Origin: Anisakis pegreffii
Lineage: Eukaryota; Nematoda; Chromadorea; Rhabditida; Anisakidae
NCBI GenBank assembly: GCA_035041965.1
Contig: JAPYMA010000822.1
Coordinates: 1-64,000, forward strand
Length of the DNA: 64,000 nt
Direction of reading: 5' to 3'
The position numbers and the translations under genes were made by a program. Below are positions 36,901-61,688 of this stretch, one piece after another. The first letter of the stretch is position 1. Every line of letters begins with the position of its first letter. A model generated the notes under the pieces. That model saw only the letters and a list, made by a program, of their open reading frames with translations, ran no database searches and was not told the origin of the DNA.

Positions 36901-39436
36901 CCGGTCTACTGGTCAAGTTCATCGTATGCAGAGTCGTCCAATTTCCAGAGTTCAAAGTTGGATCCGTAGCTGGCATAAATTCACTTGATATGTACTGAAC
37001 AGATTGTCTGGAAGATGATTTGCTCATCACTTATAGACGACATGATGCTGGACGACGTGGTGCAAAAACAAAAATGCTTTGTGGAAAAGAAGAAATCGAA
37101 ATGAAACACCCGAATCGGAATTTAAAACAGATTGCAAGAAATAAATTGAATTTTTTGTGACTATCAGTGAACAAGAGTAGTACTTACTCGGGAGCCGAAA
37201 CAATAATAGTGAACGAGAACATACAGCTCGGGATACCAGGTTTCAAAAAGGGACATGTTTTGCCTTGAGGACATACACATGTTTTGCCATGTGGCAAACT
37301 TAGTTGTTCATTTGTATATGAGACTAGTCGAATCTGCATTAATGCACCACTTGAAGTATTCGCCTGAAAATGTGTGTGCATCGTGCAAAGTCCGCTTAAG
37401 TTCATTCAATAGAAGATAATCACGATGCAGCAATATACCGTTACAACTGGCGTGTTAATGAAACGACTTGAATACGAGGCACGTTTCGGGTTTACAGCAT
37501 TTTGTTGATAGGCTTGTTGCTGTAAATTACGTTGTTGCTGATTGAACTGAGCACCGAACATGTATGGCTGCTGGTAACGTTGCTGAGGATGTTGTTGTTG
37601 CCCATATCTGCAAATGCAAATGTTTGCGCGTTGTTATTCGTACATTTAAAATTTTTACAATGTTTTCGAGAAGCACTCAGTAGATCGATAAGCATCGGAC
37701 TCAGTTAACATATGGCACTCATCTTCTGGCGCTTACCAATGGTTCAATGCAAAATAAGGAGATTTGTTGAGCAAAGAGTGAAGAAATGATCAGTAACTAC
37801 TAACAAGAACGTACTACTATATCAGCATTTGAATGTATCACAAACAAGGTGATTGTTATGCTTATGGTGTATCATTTAGGTGAAGTTATTCTTAAAAATT
37901 CATGAAAGAACAACCATCACTGATTAAGTCATCCTTGAGAGAGTTCGCAGGTAGTTTCCGGAGTATTCAAACCATGAACATGGGAAAAGTGTGAAAATTT
38001 GGAAACCTTAGAGAGTATTCATGTGCGATGTATCTCGTGAAACGTACGTGCGCTGGGTAATCCATTCATTGCGCAATGAGGATAATCAGAAGTTCTAAAC
38101 TTACAGATCACAATCATGCTTCTGCTTGGCTATCAGCATGTTTGAACAAATGATGTAGATTTGAAACTAGAATTATTTGGGAACCTTCACGAACCTCAGT
38201 TCTAATTCCATTGCTCTCTTTCACATCTAATTCTGATGAAGTTTAACTGTTTTTCCAAAAAAAAACACAATTTTTATTTAATTCCACTTGTTGAGAGCAA
38301 TGACTGCTTCAACTTTCCATTCTTCAACCTGAACATCTCATTTCACATTTTACAGCGCACAGGTATCGCAGTTTCCTTTAGCGAACTGATCTGATCTAAA
38401 GATGAACAGTCCATCTCAAGCTTCATGTGTGTGTGTCACTCTATCAATAAATGATTCATTCAAAACAATAATCCAGCATCTGACAATAAGTAAATTATTC
38501 ACATTGAGTTGTGTGGAGTGTGCGATCACTACATGACAATTTCAGCATCGCAACTATGCAAATCACAATACACAAGTTTTGTCGCTTGGTATGAACCATC
38601 TAATGCTATGATGATATTTCGCATCGCTGTATTTGTAAATTGTTGTTGTACAAGATCGTGCTTTTAATTGCACCTTTGAAATTTTGAGTATTTGCGTTCG
38701 TGTCTCTTCAGAAAATGCTTCTTGATGAGAAATCTGCAATTCATAAAATCAGGCTTATTGAAGGCCTACCAACCCGCACTGTCTTTCATGACTTAAAATT
38801 GAGAGAGCTGCTTTTGTTGGAGCTTCAGCAATTCATCAACGAATCAGTCTTGGTCTCTTATTCTTGTATTTATTTGGATTTGTTCAACTGTTATAAGCTT
38901 TCATTGATTTCTTCCTTTCATGTATGCTCACTTATAGCAGTTTGCCGACTTGATCATTTATTTTGGAAAAACTTCATCAGAACTAATCGCTAGTGAATGA
39001 AGGATTTGCTACTAGTAGATTGACAAGAATGATCGGAACGGTGCTGATATAAATACAACGAATCTCTTGCAACTTTTTCAGTGGTATAATGCGCACTTAA
39101 AAGCAAAATTGTGAATAAAGAAAAATTATCTAGACTAGAGCAGTTGTTCGAATGCACAATATGAAATTGCTGGGAAAAAACTAAACGAGTGCAATCTCGC
39201 AAGAATATGAGCACTCAGTGATAACAAACATAAGAAACGATTAAAAAATGAATTATCGGAAAGGAGAATTACTATATGAATAAACAGACATAGATAAGTA
39301 TGAATCAGTAATTGTTTTACCTTTGTTGAGGTTGAGGTTGTTGTTGTTGTTGTGGTGGTAGATACTGGGCACTCGAAGCAAGGATTAAGAACAAATTTAT
39401 AAGCAAGGCAACATCATGAAATCGAAAACAGACCAT
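33945..39436 (-). CDS. DSL-family Notch ligand-like membrane protein (upstream Q-rich segment)
   Basis: Nine exons in transcript order: 39436-39321, 37607-37439, 37363-37188, 37007-36902, 36596-36418, 35983-35830, 35531-35448, 35066-34963, 34134-33945; all phases agree; about 425 residues. ATG at 39436-39434 starts a signal peptide (LLINLFLILASSA). Residues 28-95 are rich in Gln/Pro. An MNNL-like N-terminal ligand module follows (SSGALMQIRLVSYTN, GKTCVCPQGKTC). The DSL domain has cysteines at 258, 267, 271, 283, 294 and 304; spacing 8-3-11-10-9 is close to the canonical 8-3-11-7-8. Then a short Cys-containing stretch, a membrane span at about 340-362 and a 62-residue tail ending ETISNVR. It lacks the tandem EGF repeats of vertebrate ligands. 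Likely acts in Notch signalling as a LAG-2/APX-1/DSL-type ligand; which one is unknown. Confidence 0.85.
34562..34798. mobile_element. hAT-type MITE in last intron of the DSL gene
   Basis: 237 bp starting TAGTGATGGG and ending CCCATCGCTA, imperfect inverted ends typical of hAT elements. Flanks CTGCAAAG (34554-34561) and CTACAAAA (34799-34806) agree at 6 of 8 bases, the size of a hAT target duplication. The interior is GC-rich and built from repeats of GGTCGGAATCCGACCGA-like palindromic units. No transposase. Confidence 0.75.
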
Positions 39437-40275
39437 CACTGTCGAATGTATCTAACGTACTATTGGCACCTACGATTGAAATGTTTGTTGAACGAGAGCG
39501 TTATCTGTTCAAATGAGCATGCCATTTTCATTTCTTCAGCGACTATATCAAGTCATAACGCTAAAATCAAAAGCGATCGCTCCTCTTATCGACGTTCATG
39601 TTGACCGTTTGCAAACTGTCTTACGCTAGTGACGCCTCGCCGCCTCTTTCAAATTATATTCATTTTCCTTCTTCATTTTATCAACAATCAGCAAACGTCT
39701 TCATCTGTCGCGTCATTCCACCTTACTTGACCCACTCCATCGATCATTTGATGAGTCGTTATGTCAACAAAAGTCCATTAATGCTGATAAATTGCTCACA
39801 TTTCAATTTTCACCTACGCTCATGCAGGTACCGTATCAAGTCAACGTAAACTAAAATTAGCCACATGCTTCCTTCACTGTATCCAGCACAAAGCGTCAAA
39901 ACGCTGAACGATACCTTATCATTTTACCAGCATTAGTGATGAACTTCCATGCTATGATTCATTTTGTTTGCAAAAAATCAGAAATGGAATGTTCAGCTAG
40001 ATATTTTCATCCATAAATTGAAGTTAGTAATGCATAAATAAATTCGAGCATATAATATCAACAGAAAGATTACTTGACGCATCAGCAATCTGCAAGGAGC
40101 GTTGGAAGATGGGAAATGTGATATGTTCGACTGTACATTCACTGAATGAAATGAGTGAAAGAACAAGAAATTGCCTATTTCTCGGCATGTTGTTTTATCA
40201 TTTAAAAAAATTTATCACCAACAGACAAACACATTTATTTTCGAATTCAAATGACACTAAGCAATAACTGACAAT
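39437..40275. other. Gap between the two DSL genes
   Basis: About 840 bp separates the start of one DSL gene from the end of the other on the same strand. It should hold the promoter of the downstream gene. No gene recognised; open frames on the plus strand here look random. Confidence 0.5.
40234..40239 (-). terminator. Poly(A) signal of the second DSL gene
   Basis: AATAAA on the minus strand (TTTATT on plus), about 40 bp after the stop at 40276-40278. Confidence 0.55.
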
Positions 40276-43200
40276 TCATAAATCATAGGAACATATCATT
40301 TTCAGAAAGAGCTTTTGCGGTGCGTTACGCTTCGCTTCTGTAGTTTTGTGAATGAATCTTGCAGAAGTTTGTTGTGCCAGGTAATCGTTAAATTTCTTGT
40401 AAATTGAGCATCTGTTCTGGTACTTGATTGAACTCGAAGATTTCAGTCCATTTATTCTATACTTAAATTCATCTGATTCACCAAAAGCGTGATTTTGATA
40501 GACCTTGTTTCGATAAAGACAAAAGAGACAACGACTTGGAAACTGTTGCATAAAAGCCATCGTTGAAATCATGAGTGCTCTAGGTGGCGTTATCGAAACA
40601 CTTTTATCATTTTTGTTGAGCAGAGAGGTTTAATTTCATCTTGGTATAACGGTTGGACAACAAATTATCGAAGGTTCATTTTTCATCGCTCTGAAATTCA
40701 ATCCTCTATCGCATCAATCAAGGTTTGATTCCGTTGAGACTTCACTAACGTTGATCAGCCCAACGAATCACTAAACGCATGAGGAAGGTTGAAATAATAT
40801 CGCCAGCATATCATTTATACAATATGGCACAAAACATAAGTTGTTAACTATGCTTGAGAACATTCGAAATTAAACAATTTAATGGGTTTTTTTGACATTT
40901 ATTTAGTTGTAACGGTTATTCATAAAATCGATAATTACTGCAAACGTCTCGAAGAATACAATTGCAATTATTTCTCAATTGACGCTGTGGAAAGAGTTGA
41001 TCGTATGTCTTGATTTCGAACGTGAAGAGATCAGAGAACATTGTCCATCAAAATCAATACTTCATTTTCTAGACGCGAGCTTCCCGATGTTTAACTTTTG
41101 TTGGCCACGAATCAGACGACTCATTCACCTTCAATGGATTTTGCGATTATCAAATAACTTAATACATTCAGTGCGCATCGTACCAAAATATAGAGGCATC
41201 AAGAAATGCCATTCAATGAGGAGATAAAAATGGAAATTTTACGTCAGAAAATATTCGATTTATGAATATTCAGATTAATTGCTTGAAAATAGAACGCCTT
41301 CGACGAATTACGTGAAAGAAACTAAATCGATACATCTGCAGCAGTCGACGTAATGGAGCAGTCGACGCTTGATGCCTGATGAGCATTCTTTGTTGGCAAT
41401 TCACTCCGAGATGCATAATGCGGCCAATATGATGAGCTTTCCACAGTTGGAGCTACGGTTCGCTTCTCCGACTGCCTTCGAACGAAACCAATATGTTTTG
41501 TTGTTCATTCAAAATGAACGAAAAAATCTTACAGTTACATTATACTTCAAAGCGAGCTCTACAATAGATCGCTTTTTTCACTACTTCACAGGAATCCACT
41601 CATCAAGCGAACCCATGAACGGTGGATGCCATCAAATACGTATTATGACAACTAGCTGAGATAACAAGACTTACGATGAATACCTGTAAAAGTAAGCAGC
41701 GGATGTGATTGCAAAAACTAGTAGTAACACCAATACAAGACACAGTACTGCTAATCCAATAAACAGCCAGAAATACAAAGTTTCATGATTCTGAAAATTA
41801 ATCAGCTTCGCCATCAAGCTAAATAGGTCAGTGATAACAGAGTGATCAATGGGAAAAAACTGATCCTAAACACTAAACAAAATATGTCGTCATCATAATG
41901 CTGTTAACCGTGGTGGACGATGCTTCTCTTGATCTTGATACAGAGTCAGACGTTGATGTGCTTAATGCGGTCGTCACTTTGTCACTCCAGCATTCCCCTG
42001 CAAAATATTTTTCTTATTTGCTACAATAAAAAAATAATTTGATTCGATTCTTTTCGTTCTGTGATCAACAATTAACTTTTTTAGGAAGCGAAGACTTGAA
42101 ATTGCAGTATCCACATTTGGTATAATTTTTTACTCTAATTCAAGAGCAAAAAATTGATGTGACCATTACATAATAGCAATTTTTGCACCGGAATATTGCC
42201 AGAAAGTGTATGTATGGCACAGCAAGTAATTATGCTCTTGGTTGCTTATTCAGTGACAGATAATCGTTCTCGTTTTTCTGTTCTCCTGACGCATCCTTGC
42301 TCATTATGCGATTACCTTGTTATGGTAAAGCAGTGGTTCTCAACCTTTTTTCCCCTTCGCACCCCCAACAACAATAATTAAATTGTCCTCACACTTCTGA
42401 CAACATCCATTCTGTAATCCTCATCCACTACAGTGAATGTCTGTAGTGTAGATAAGTGTATACCTTCAGAGTAAATTCGATCTTTTTCAAAAATAAATAA
42501 TTGAAGTCCATCCTCGCCTACTCTACGCTAAAATCTTATCTCGCACCTCCCCTCCCCCCGACCCTCTAACTTACCCCCTCCCATTCCACCTTCTCTCGCA
42601 ACACCTGGCATGCCATCTCACATCCTCGGTTGAAGAAACCTGTGGTAAGGAATCAAAAAGAAATAATTCTGCGTTGTTAATTTCACAGTTGCAGTACAAT
42701 CCGGAAGGAGGCATACACACACCAGTGATTTGATCACATTCTGAGCATTCATAAAGTTGTTTGCAACGCTGTGAGCATGTAAAACCATAGAACCCGGCTG
42801 CACATTCTTCTCTTGTGTATGATAAGCCAATGAACCTGAAAGACGAAAATCTAAAAGGATATCTTTTTGCAAATATTAATGTTTCAAATAACCCAATAAG
42901 ACTCAAGAAAGCAAGCGGTAGTTATAGGTATGAAACGAAAAATGTATGACGAATTTGTACAGTACATTTATCGAGAACATTACTGGCCTTTTGATTTATC
43001 ATACATAAAAAGTTGAGCTCGTTTCCTAAAGGTGTGCATGCGGCAATCGGAAAATTGATGCAAATTGGAAAGCTGATACCATGTGAAATTGAGTTTGTGC
43101 AAAGAAGACGAGGTAGGGTCACTTAATGAAACATTCAGTGTGCCGTTATTTGTACCATTCCAATTACACTCAGTCAGTGACAAAATATTTCCATGGCCTT

Positions 43201-45039
43201 CATAAGTGACAAGATGACCATCAAACACCGCGTAAGTGACATCAGCTTTCATCAAAATCACTGTCTTGAATATCAAACTTACATGATCAGAACATAACTG
43301 AATTGGAAAAGGTTCATCTCCAGAAGTTTCACCCTGGAATGCTCACTCCTGAAAGGTTCGCTTCCGTCGATCTCGAAAAGTATGCCTCTAAATTTCAGAC
43401 TCATGAATACTTTGCTCTTCAAAAACTATTACATCATCCAAAAAATAGTTCACCCTCCAAAGTAATTGTCTTCCATCATCTTATGGAACTGGTTATGTCG
43501 GATCGTAAAATCATTCAAATTTCGTATGTCATCACATTTTCCTCGCTAACGTTTCGTTGCAAGCGAATATAAATCACTCAACTGTTTGCACAGCAACTGA
43601 GTAGCTGTAATGTGTGTTCACATTTAAATCGAGTTACTTTCCAAATGGAAAAAATTATATTTTACCTTCCGTCGCCTCTGCTCGCGTACAAACTTGCGTA
43701 CATTCATTGATGGGGGGAGGGGAGGGAAAGGAAAGAGGGGCGAAACTTCTAGGGGTGAACCTTTTGCAGTTCAGTATAATTATTACATAAAGCACCAATA
43801 CCACGGCAAGCGAATACATTTTCAAGTGTGGTTGGTATACTTTTCTGGTCAGTGATTGACTGAATCAAGGTTGATAAGTATTAGTTAGTAGCACCCTACT
43901 CAGAAAACATTGCGATGTTAATGTGATTGCTTTATAGTCAAATAAATTTCAGATTAAAACAAATCTGTGCCATCTGTTAGGTCACATCTACTTGTTCTGA
44001 TGATCTTTCTGTAATTCACATCGGAGCTGGATTGTGATCGAAACGAAGCAATTTCAACAACGAAATATAACTCGCAGTAACACAATAGAAGTACTGTACC
44101 ATATTGTCGCTTATCGTAAAGTTTACAGCTTCTTCTGATCTTGCGGTGTAATAGTCCGAAGTGCGGTTATAAAAGCTCTCGCGATAAAATACGGTCACTT
44201 CCGGAATTCTGCAACAGTAATGCGGATATTCCGTTGTTATGGTCTTTCGTTGCACCACCGAAAAAGGCTTCAATAATGATCATAACAACTAATCAAACAT
44301 AGTTCAGGAAATACTTTATCATGGAGAATTCAATGCATGTGGCACATCTATTTGATCACTTTTTTCTCACGAATGCATTCTACAATAACTGCTCTTGTTT
44401 GCAGTCAGTTTTGAAAAACCTCTTTTACTGCTTTCTCATGAAAAAATGTTAATTGTATCTATATGGATTAGCGAATCGAAATTCACGACGATTCGCTACC
44501 ACCGATGCAATATTTAATTTTTCCACTTGCTTGGTCATTTAATAGGACCATCTACAAGTAATTCATTGAGCTTATTCATTTACCAAGAGTAGGTGAATAA
44601 GAAACGCATATGAGAACATTTGTTGGTGATTTCAATTCGTTCTTATCGCAAATTTCAAATCTTTTATGGTTCACTAACGTATTCGTATAAATGTTAAGTG
44701 TGACGGTTATATTAGCTCCTTTTAGCGATTGGTTGCACGCAAGCGAAATATTCGTTACGTCGAGCAAAACTGACGAACAAGCTGCATTCTAAAAGTGTCT
44801 TCGTTGTATTGAATAACGTAAAAATCATTTTATTGATTCTTGAAGAAGTTTGCTATCAATATCAATGATTGACCAAAAACGTAGATGAAACAATCTTAGT
44901 TATTATGACCTAAACCCGAATTGACGAAACATTAAACTGTGTCACACTGAAAGTCCGATGAACATCAAACAATATCAACTCACCAAAGCAATTAACTTAC
45001 AGTTAAGAGAAACAGTACAAAACATTCAGTAGGGCGCAT
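40276..45039 (-). CDS. Second DSL-like membrane protein, reduced DSL domain
   Basis: Exons in transcript order: 45039-45001 (signal peptide MRPTECFVLFLLT), 44788-44584 (MNNL-like: SLKGANITVTLNIYTN), an unresolved part, 43333-43080 (or starting at 43245), 42835-42723, 41997-41909, 41790-41675 (membrane span), 40534-40276 (tail, stop TGA). The DSL part reads TREECAAGFYGFTCSQRC, keeping the first three cysteines with 8-3 spacing and the F-Y-G core, but the second half is shortened. A Ser/Thr-rich stalk precedes the membrane span. The tail has a Lys-rich end. Exons 44788-44584 and 43333-43080 are not phase-compatible (1 then 0). An exon-like frame at about 44016-44262 (EVTVFYRESFYNRTSDYYT) may lie between, or the later acceptor at 43246 may be used. 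Shares its DSL entry phase and membrane-exon phases with the neighbouring DSL gene, so they are probably old duplicates. Confidence 0.72.
42331..42642. mobile_element. hAT-type MITE in an intron of the second DSL gene
   Basis: 312 bp with left end CAGTGGTTCTCAACC and right end GGTTGAAGAAACCTG, a known style of hAT terminal repeat. Target duplication TGGTAAAG (42323-42330) against TGGTAAGG (42643-42650), 7 of 8 bases. The interior is pyrimidine-rich with several C-runs and no transposase. Confidence 0.85.
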
Positions 45040-48000
45040 ATTGGATATCAAAGCTGTTTGCAAACCTTCAGCACTGCATTAATGACTAATAATCAATCGC
45101 TATCAGCATTGCTATGATATGCGGTTTGTACACTGCTTATCGGCCAAACAGTGTAAATTGTTGTCAAATTGTCAAGCCCACCGATACAATATCACCACCA
45201 TTTCAACTCTAGCATTTACTTATTTTGAATGACTCATTTCTATCACTCATTTACTTGATCGTTTCATTCAGTTTTTGAGATATACAATAACCGCATCGTT
45301 GACATTTTGTAAAAAACCTGTTCCAGGTTCTTGAATGGAATGAAATACTTCTAAACGAATGGAAATACTTCTAAATCGTTTGACACCTCCAGCATCACAC
45401 ACAACTAATGAGATATGCGGAACGGAACATCTCTAAGCTTTGACACATATTCCTTAGCAAATTGATTGGTTTTTGTGAGACAAACAATAAAAAATTTTAA
45501 TTTAATTGTTCAGCTAGGACAATGGATGCAAAACATCAATGATTTAAGAAATGCACTATACAAATTGCATCAAAAATTTTCAAGCAAATTGGCAGGATGA
45601 CAATAGCAATTAGTATTTGATTATGCAATAATGAAAATGACTGAAATTAACAACGACACATATCACGGAAAAATCAACATAAACACATTAAAGTAATAAC
45701 TTTTCAATTATCAAATGATGAAGTGCAAATTGAGATAAAATTAATGCAATTCAATTCATTGTCTGATAACTGTTCTATGGCAGATAAAACACCAACGCTC
45801 AATACAAATTTTAACGCGATTATTTTCAAACGAATACGATCGAAACTTACAAAGATTTCCATTCACATCAGTCACTTGAAACAACTAATTTGAACAAACC
45901 ACATTGAATTCACGTAGTCTTTCCTCCCATTTGGAAATAAATTTGACATTGTTTTTGTGTCTCTTCTACAATCATACTGATGCACAGGTACTGCTCTCAT
46001 TAGATCGAATACTTTGATGGTAAACGTATTTCAAAAAGTAGCAGCGCAAAACATGTTCTTTCGTATAGCTAGATAATAATCGCATCTGATTACTGAGTTA
46101 TTTGGTTAGTATAAAAACATAATCTTAAAGTCTAATTACAACAAATTTCTTTGTGAAAGTTGGCTTATCAATGAAGCTAACGCATATCTGTTTTCGCAGG
46201 GCGCTTTCACATTCAGTCAAGCAGTTTGGTTGGAAGGAAAAAGTTATCTGAATTATCTCATACGTGTTGTATTTTGGAAGTTATGAAAGAGATCAGTGAA
46301 ATTAACGAACATTAGCAACGAATGCCAATAACAATACTAATCAAAACCAAATACCAACAAAGAAAGGCCAGAAACCGATTGCTCAGTCAAGAAACAGTCT
46401 TCATTCTCCTTGTTAATGCAAATCCCATCCACTGTTTCATTTAGCACAAGTAACCGACTAAAATGCTTTTTCAACTTTCACTATCATCTCAACATTTATC
46501 ATTGAATGAGTGGCAATTGATTTGAATCTACACTTTCCTTCTGCTATCGATTAGGAGCACTCACCAGCTAGCTGAACAAGAGTAAAAAAGGATTTGTCTC
46601 ATCAGTTTATGACTGTGCGGTTTGTGGCTATGAATCGAATTTATTGACACAGGACATTCAGTATAAATCTTTTTACAATGAAGTTTAAACGGCTGCCGAC
46701 TAAAAGAATCAGCGACAACGACAAAAAAGAATCGACAAAAAAAAACGATGTCCACTTTGTGACTTTTATCTTCTGCATAAGATAAGTAGGCTTGGGTTGT
46801 TTTCAATCATTCAATGATCAAGATGATGAGAGATTTTTTAAGAGTTTCAGCATTCACCGTTCGAATTCAAAAATTTGTAAAACTCACAGTGATGAAGATT
46901 GCAGTTTCAAAGCATGATACGGATATGAAGCTGCGCGATGCAGCCGTTTCGAAATTGAAACAGATAACAACATAAACAAGTAAATTAAACAATTGAATCA
47001 CGAGCAGATTTTGCGGCAGCTAATTTGTTCTTGGAGTGTCAACTTTCTGCGACCAGTCGTTTTTATCGTCATTCACATCAACGTACTGAATGCCACCGTT
47101 TGAACCGTCTCTCCCATTCGCCATTAGATCGACCCTTCAAATGAAAGACTTTTATCGTCTGATAAATGAACATTGAATATACGTGATCTACTCGTGTGGC
47201 GTACAATGCGATCAACCACAGTTGAAACTTGTTTAGATCTTCAATTCTGATTCATTAAATTTATACAACTACGTGAAGGCTTGAAATGAAATGGAGGAAT
47301 TGCATTGCACGTCTTACACGTTTCGACCCTCGATTTAAACAAATATTTTTAAAAAAACGTTACAAGCGAGCGCACGCTCTCGCTTATCTTTTACACAGCA
47401 TTTTCTTTTTTTTAACAACGTTAATGGAAGAACGGTTTCCAACAAATGGAACTGGCACTCCCCTTGGACATCGGTTATGTTTCATAATGCGATTGAGCAC
47501 TTAATATCGTTTGGATTAAACTCTATTTCTGGCTTGATTTCAACGTTATTACGATTAAAATCATTTCACAGTTATTTGGTATCCAAATATTCTTAACAAA
47601 TTTAGAGCATCCACGATCGCATTATAGATGGCCGTTGGCCGAGGAGAATGCCGTGAAAAAAATACCAATTATACAAGAACTTTGCTCGACTAAACAACGT
47701 AGTGGTCTTTTGAATGACCTTTTGATGCATTCATAGTTGACACCAATTAAATAACCGTTACAAGCGAGTATAAAAGTTCTCGCTTCTTGATTCGACACAT
47801 CACTCGTAATTAATTCATTAATTAGTATTGCTCTGATTGAACCAATGTTCATCTGATAGCTGAACAATGTGAAAAAATGATGGAGGATGATGTTGATTTT
47901 TCGTGAATGGAAAATGAGTATGAATGATGAAGCGATGCTACTGAAATTAGATGAACGTACAGCGTGATGTTAATTCGATAGCAAGTTAGTAGTCAGTATG

Positions 48001-49362
48001 TTTTAGCGTCACCCTCATTTGTTAGCTGTTCCATATCCTGTCGCCTTCTCCGAGACAGAATTCGCTCATTCAGTCCGTTCTCATCTGGCTGTAATTGGTG
48101 GAATATTAATCAACTGCCGTCTGCTTCTGCAGTTGCACATTAGAGTTGTCGTTCGTTTGCCTCTGTCTTTATCTTACAGTATCAGCTCGCACGATACGAT
48201 TTTGATGATAAGAGCTCGACTGCTGAATAACACAGCAAATGAATAAGACACTAGAATAAGTGAATGAACTATGACTGGACGAAAACCAAAACAGGACAGA
48301 GAATTCACTTATAGCATGCAACAATATTGATCGATCTTGCAGTTTAGGTCGTCTCTGATCTTGTCATTGCTGCAGATCATCAATGGAATCAACCAGCGAC
48401 TGAATATGCAGCTTAGATTGTTCGAAACAAAAAATAAAATTAGAGCCTAGGTTACAAAAGCAATGAACTGGCAGCAAATTGAGTGGTAAATTGATGTTGT
48501 ATAAGCAAGGAGAATGCAAATGTGATAACACACTTGAATCACACGTAGCAGTGAATGCTGCGATTGATGTGCGTCGTTGTCGGTAATTTTAGCTGAAATA
48601 CCGAAGCACAGGAAAGGATATAAAATAAAAGAAGGTAACATAAAAACCAACTGGAGGATAATAAGAAAAAGTGATACAATTTTGAGTGATCGTGTTAGAT
48701 GAAAAGGAAGCATTAATGCAATGGATAGGAATGGATATGCTTCACGGAAAGATTAATTAATTGGGTATTTGTACAGGAACTCTAAGATGTAAAAACACAC
48801 AACTGGAAGTTTTGCGAACATAGTGCATCTGAATTCAAATCGTCAGTTTTGTGTTGTATTCAATTAATCAGTGACACGTCAAAGCAAGCAGCAATGTCGA
48901 AAGTATTTCGAAGGTTACAGCAATTCAAAAATCAAAACGTCATGCTTAAACTAAGCAAGTAAACGTTGCATTGTATCGAACCACTCTCCTTACCCATATT
49001 CAGTTTTCACATTTTGCTGAAATGAATATATTCCACACAATGAGTGAATGTTCATAATTAGAACGACGAATCACTAGCAATACTTGAGTGGAATTAGACT
49101 GAGGCTTTAGTTAAACTCATTAAAATTGAGTGTGTTATGATGAACGATTATCCATAACAGGTTTGGATTGGAGACTCGCAAGATTCGGAATCCCAAGCAA
49201 GTACGAGAGTTCAGGGCCCTCGATCCTATCTCCTATTTTCGAGGTCCTTCGAGAAGAATGGATAACAACATCAATGATACCATAATGCGGGCGCCTTAAC
49301 GGGGCTGCACCTAATAAACATGATGTCGACAACCATCTATAATTGCTTTGTGAATCAATCTT
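45040..49362. other. Intergenic region between DSL and collagen genes
   Basis: Nothing certain in 4.3 kb. A minus-strand frame at 48713-48447 (88 residues) has two hydrophobic stretches with a faint look of GPCR helices 6 and 7 but no supporting exons. A CGTTACAAGCGAG...CTCGCTT hairpin motif occurs at about 47355 and 47754. A relatively GC-rich patch at 48005-48200 has no convincing product. Confidence 0.45.

Positions 49363-61688
<12,326 letters not shown>

Noticed and set aside
39598..39849. 83-codon plus-strand frame between the DSL genes
   Set aside because: No recognisable features; sits in the presumed promoter of the downstream DSL gene.
43303..43572. 89-codon plus-strand frame
   Set aside because: Overlaps the antisense of a DSL-gene exon and has no plus-strand splice partners; fits chance.
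49135..49332. Minus-strand frame as last collagen exon
   Set aside because: Its acceptors do not match phase 0 of the previous exon and it starts inside a repeated motif.
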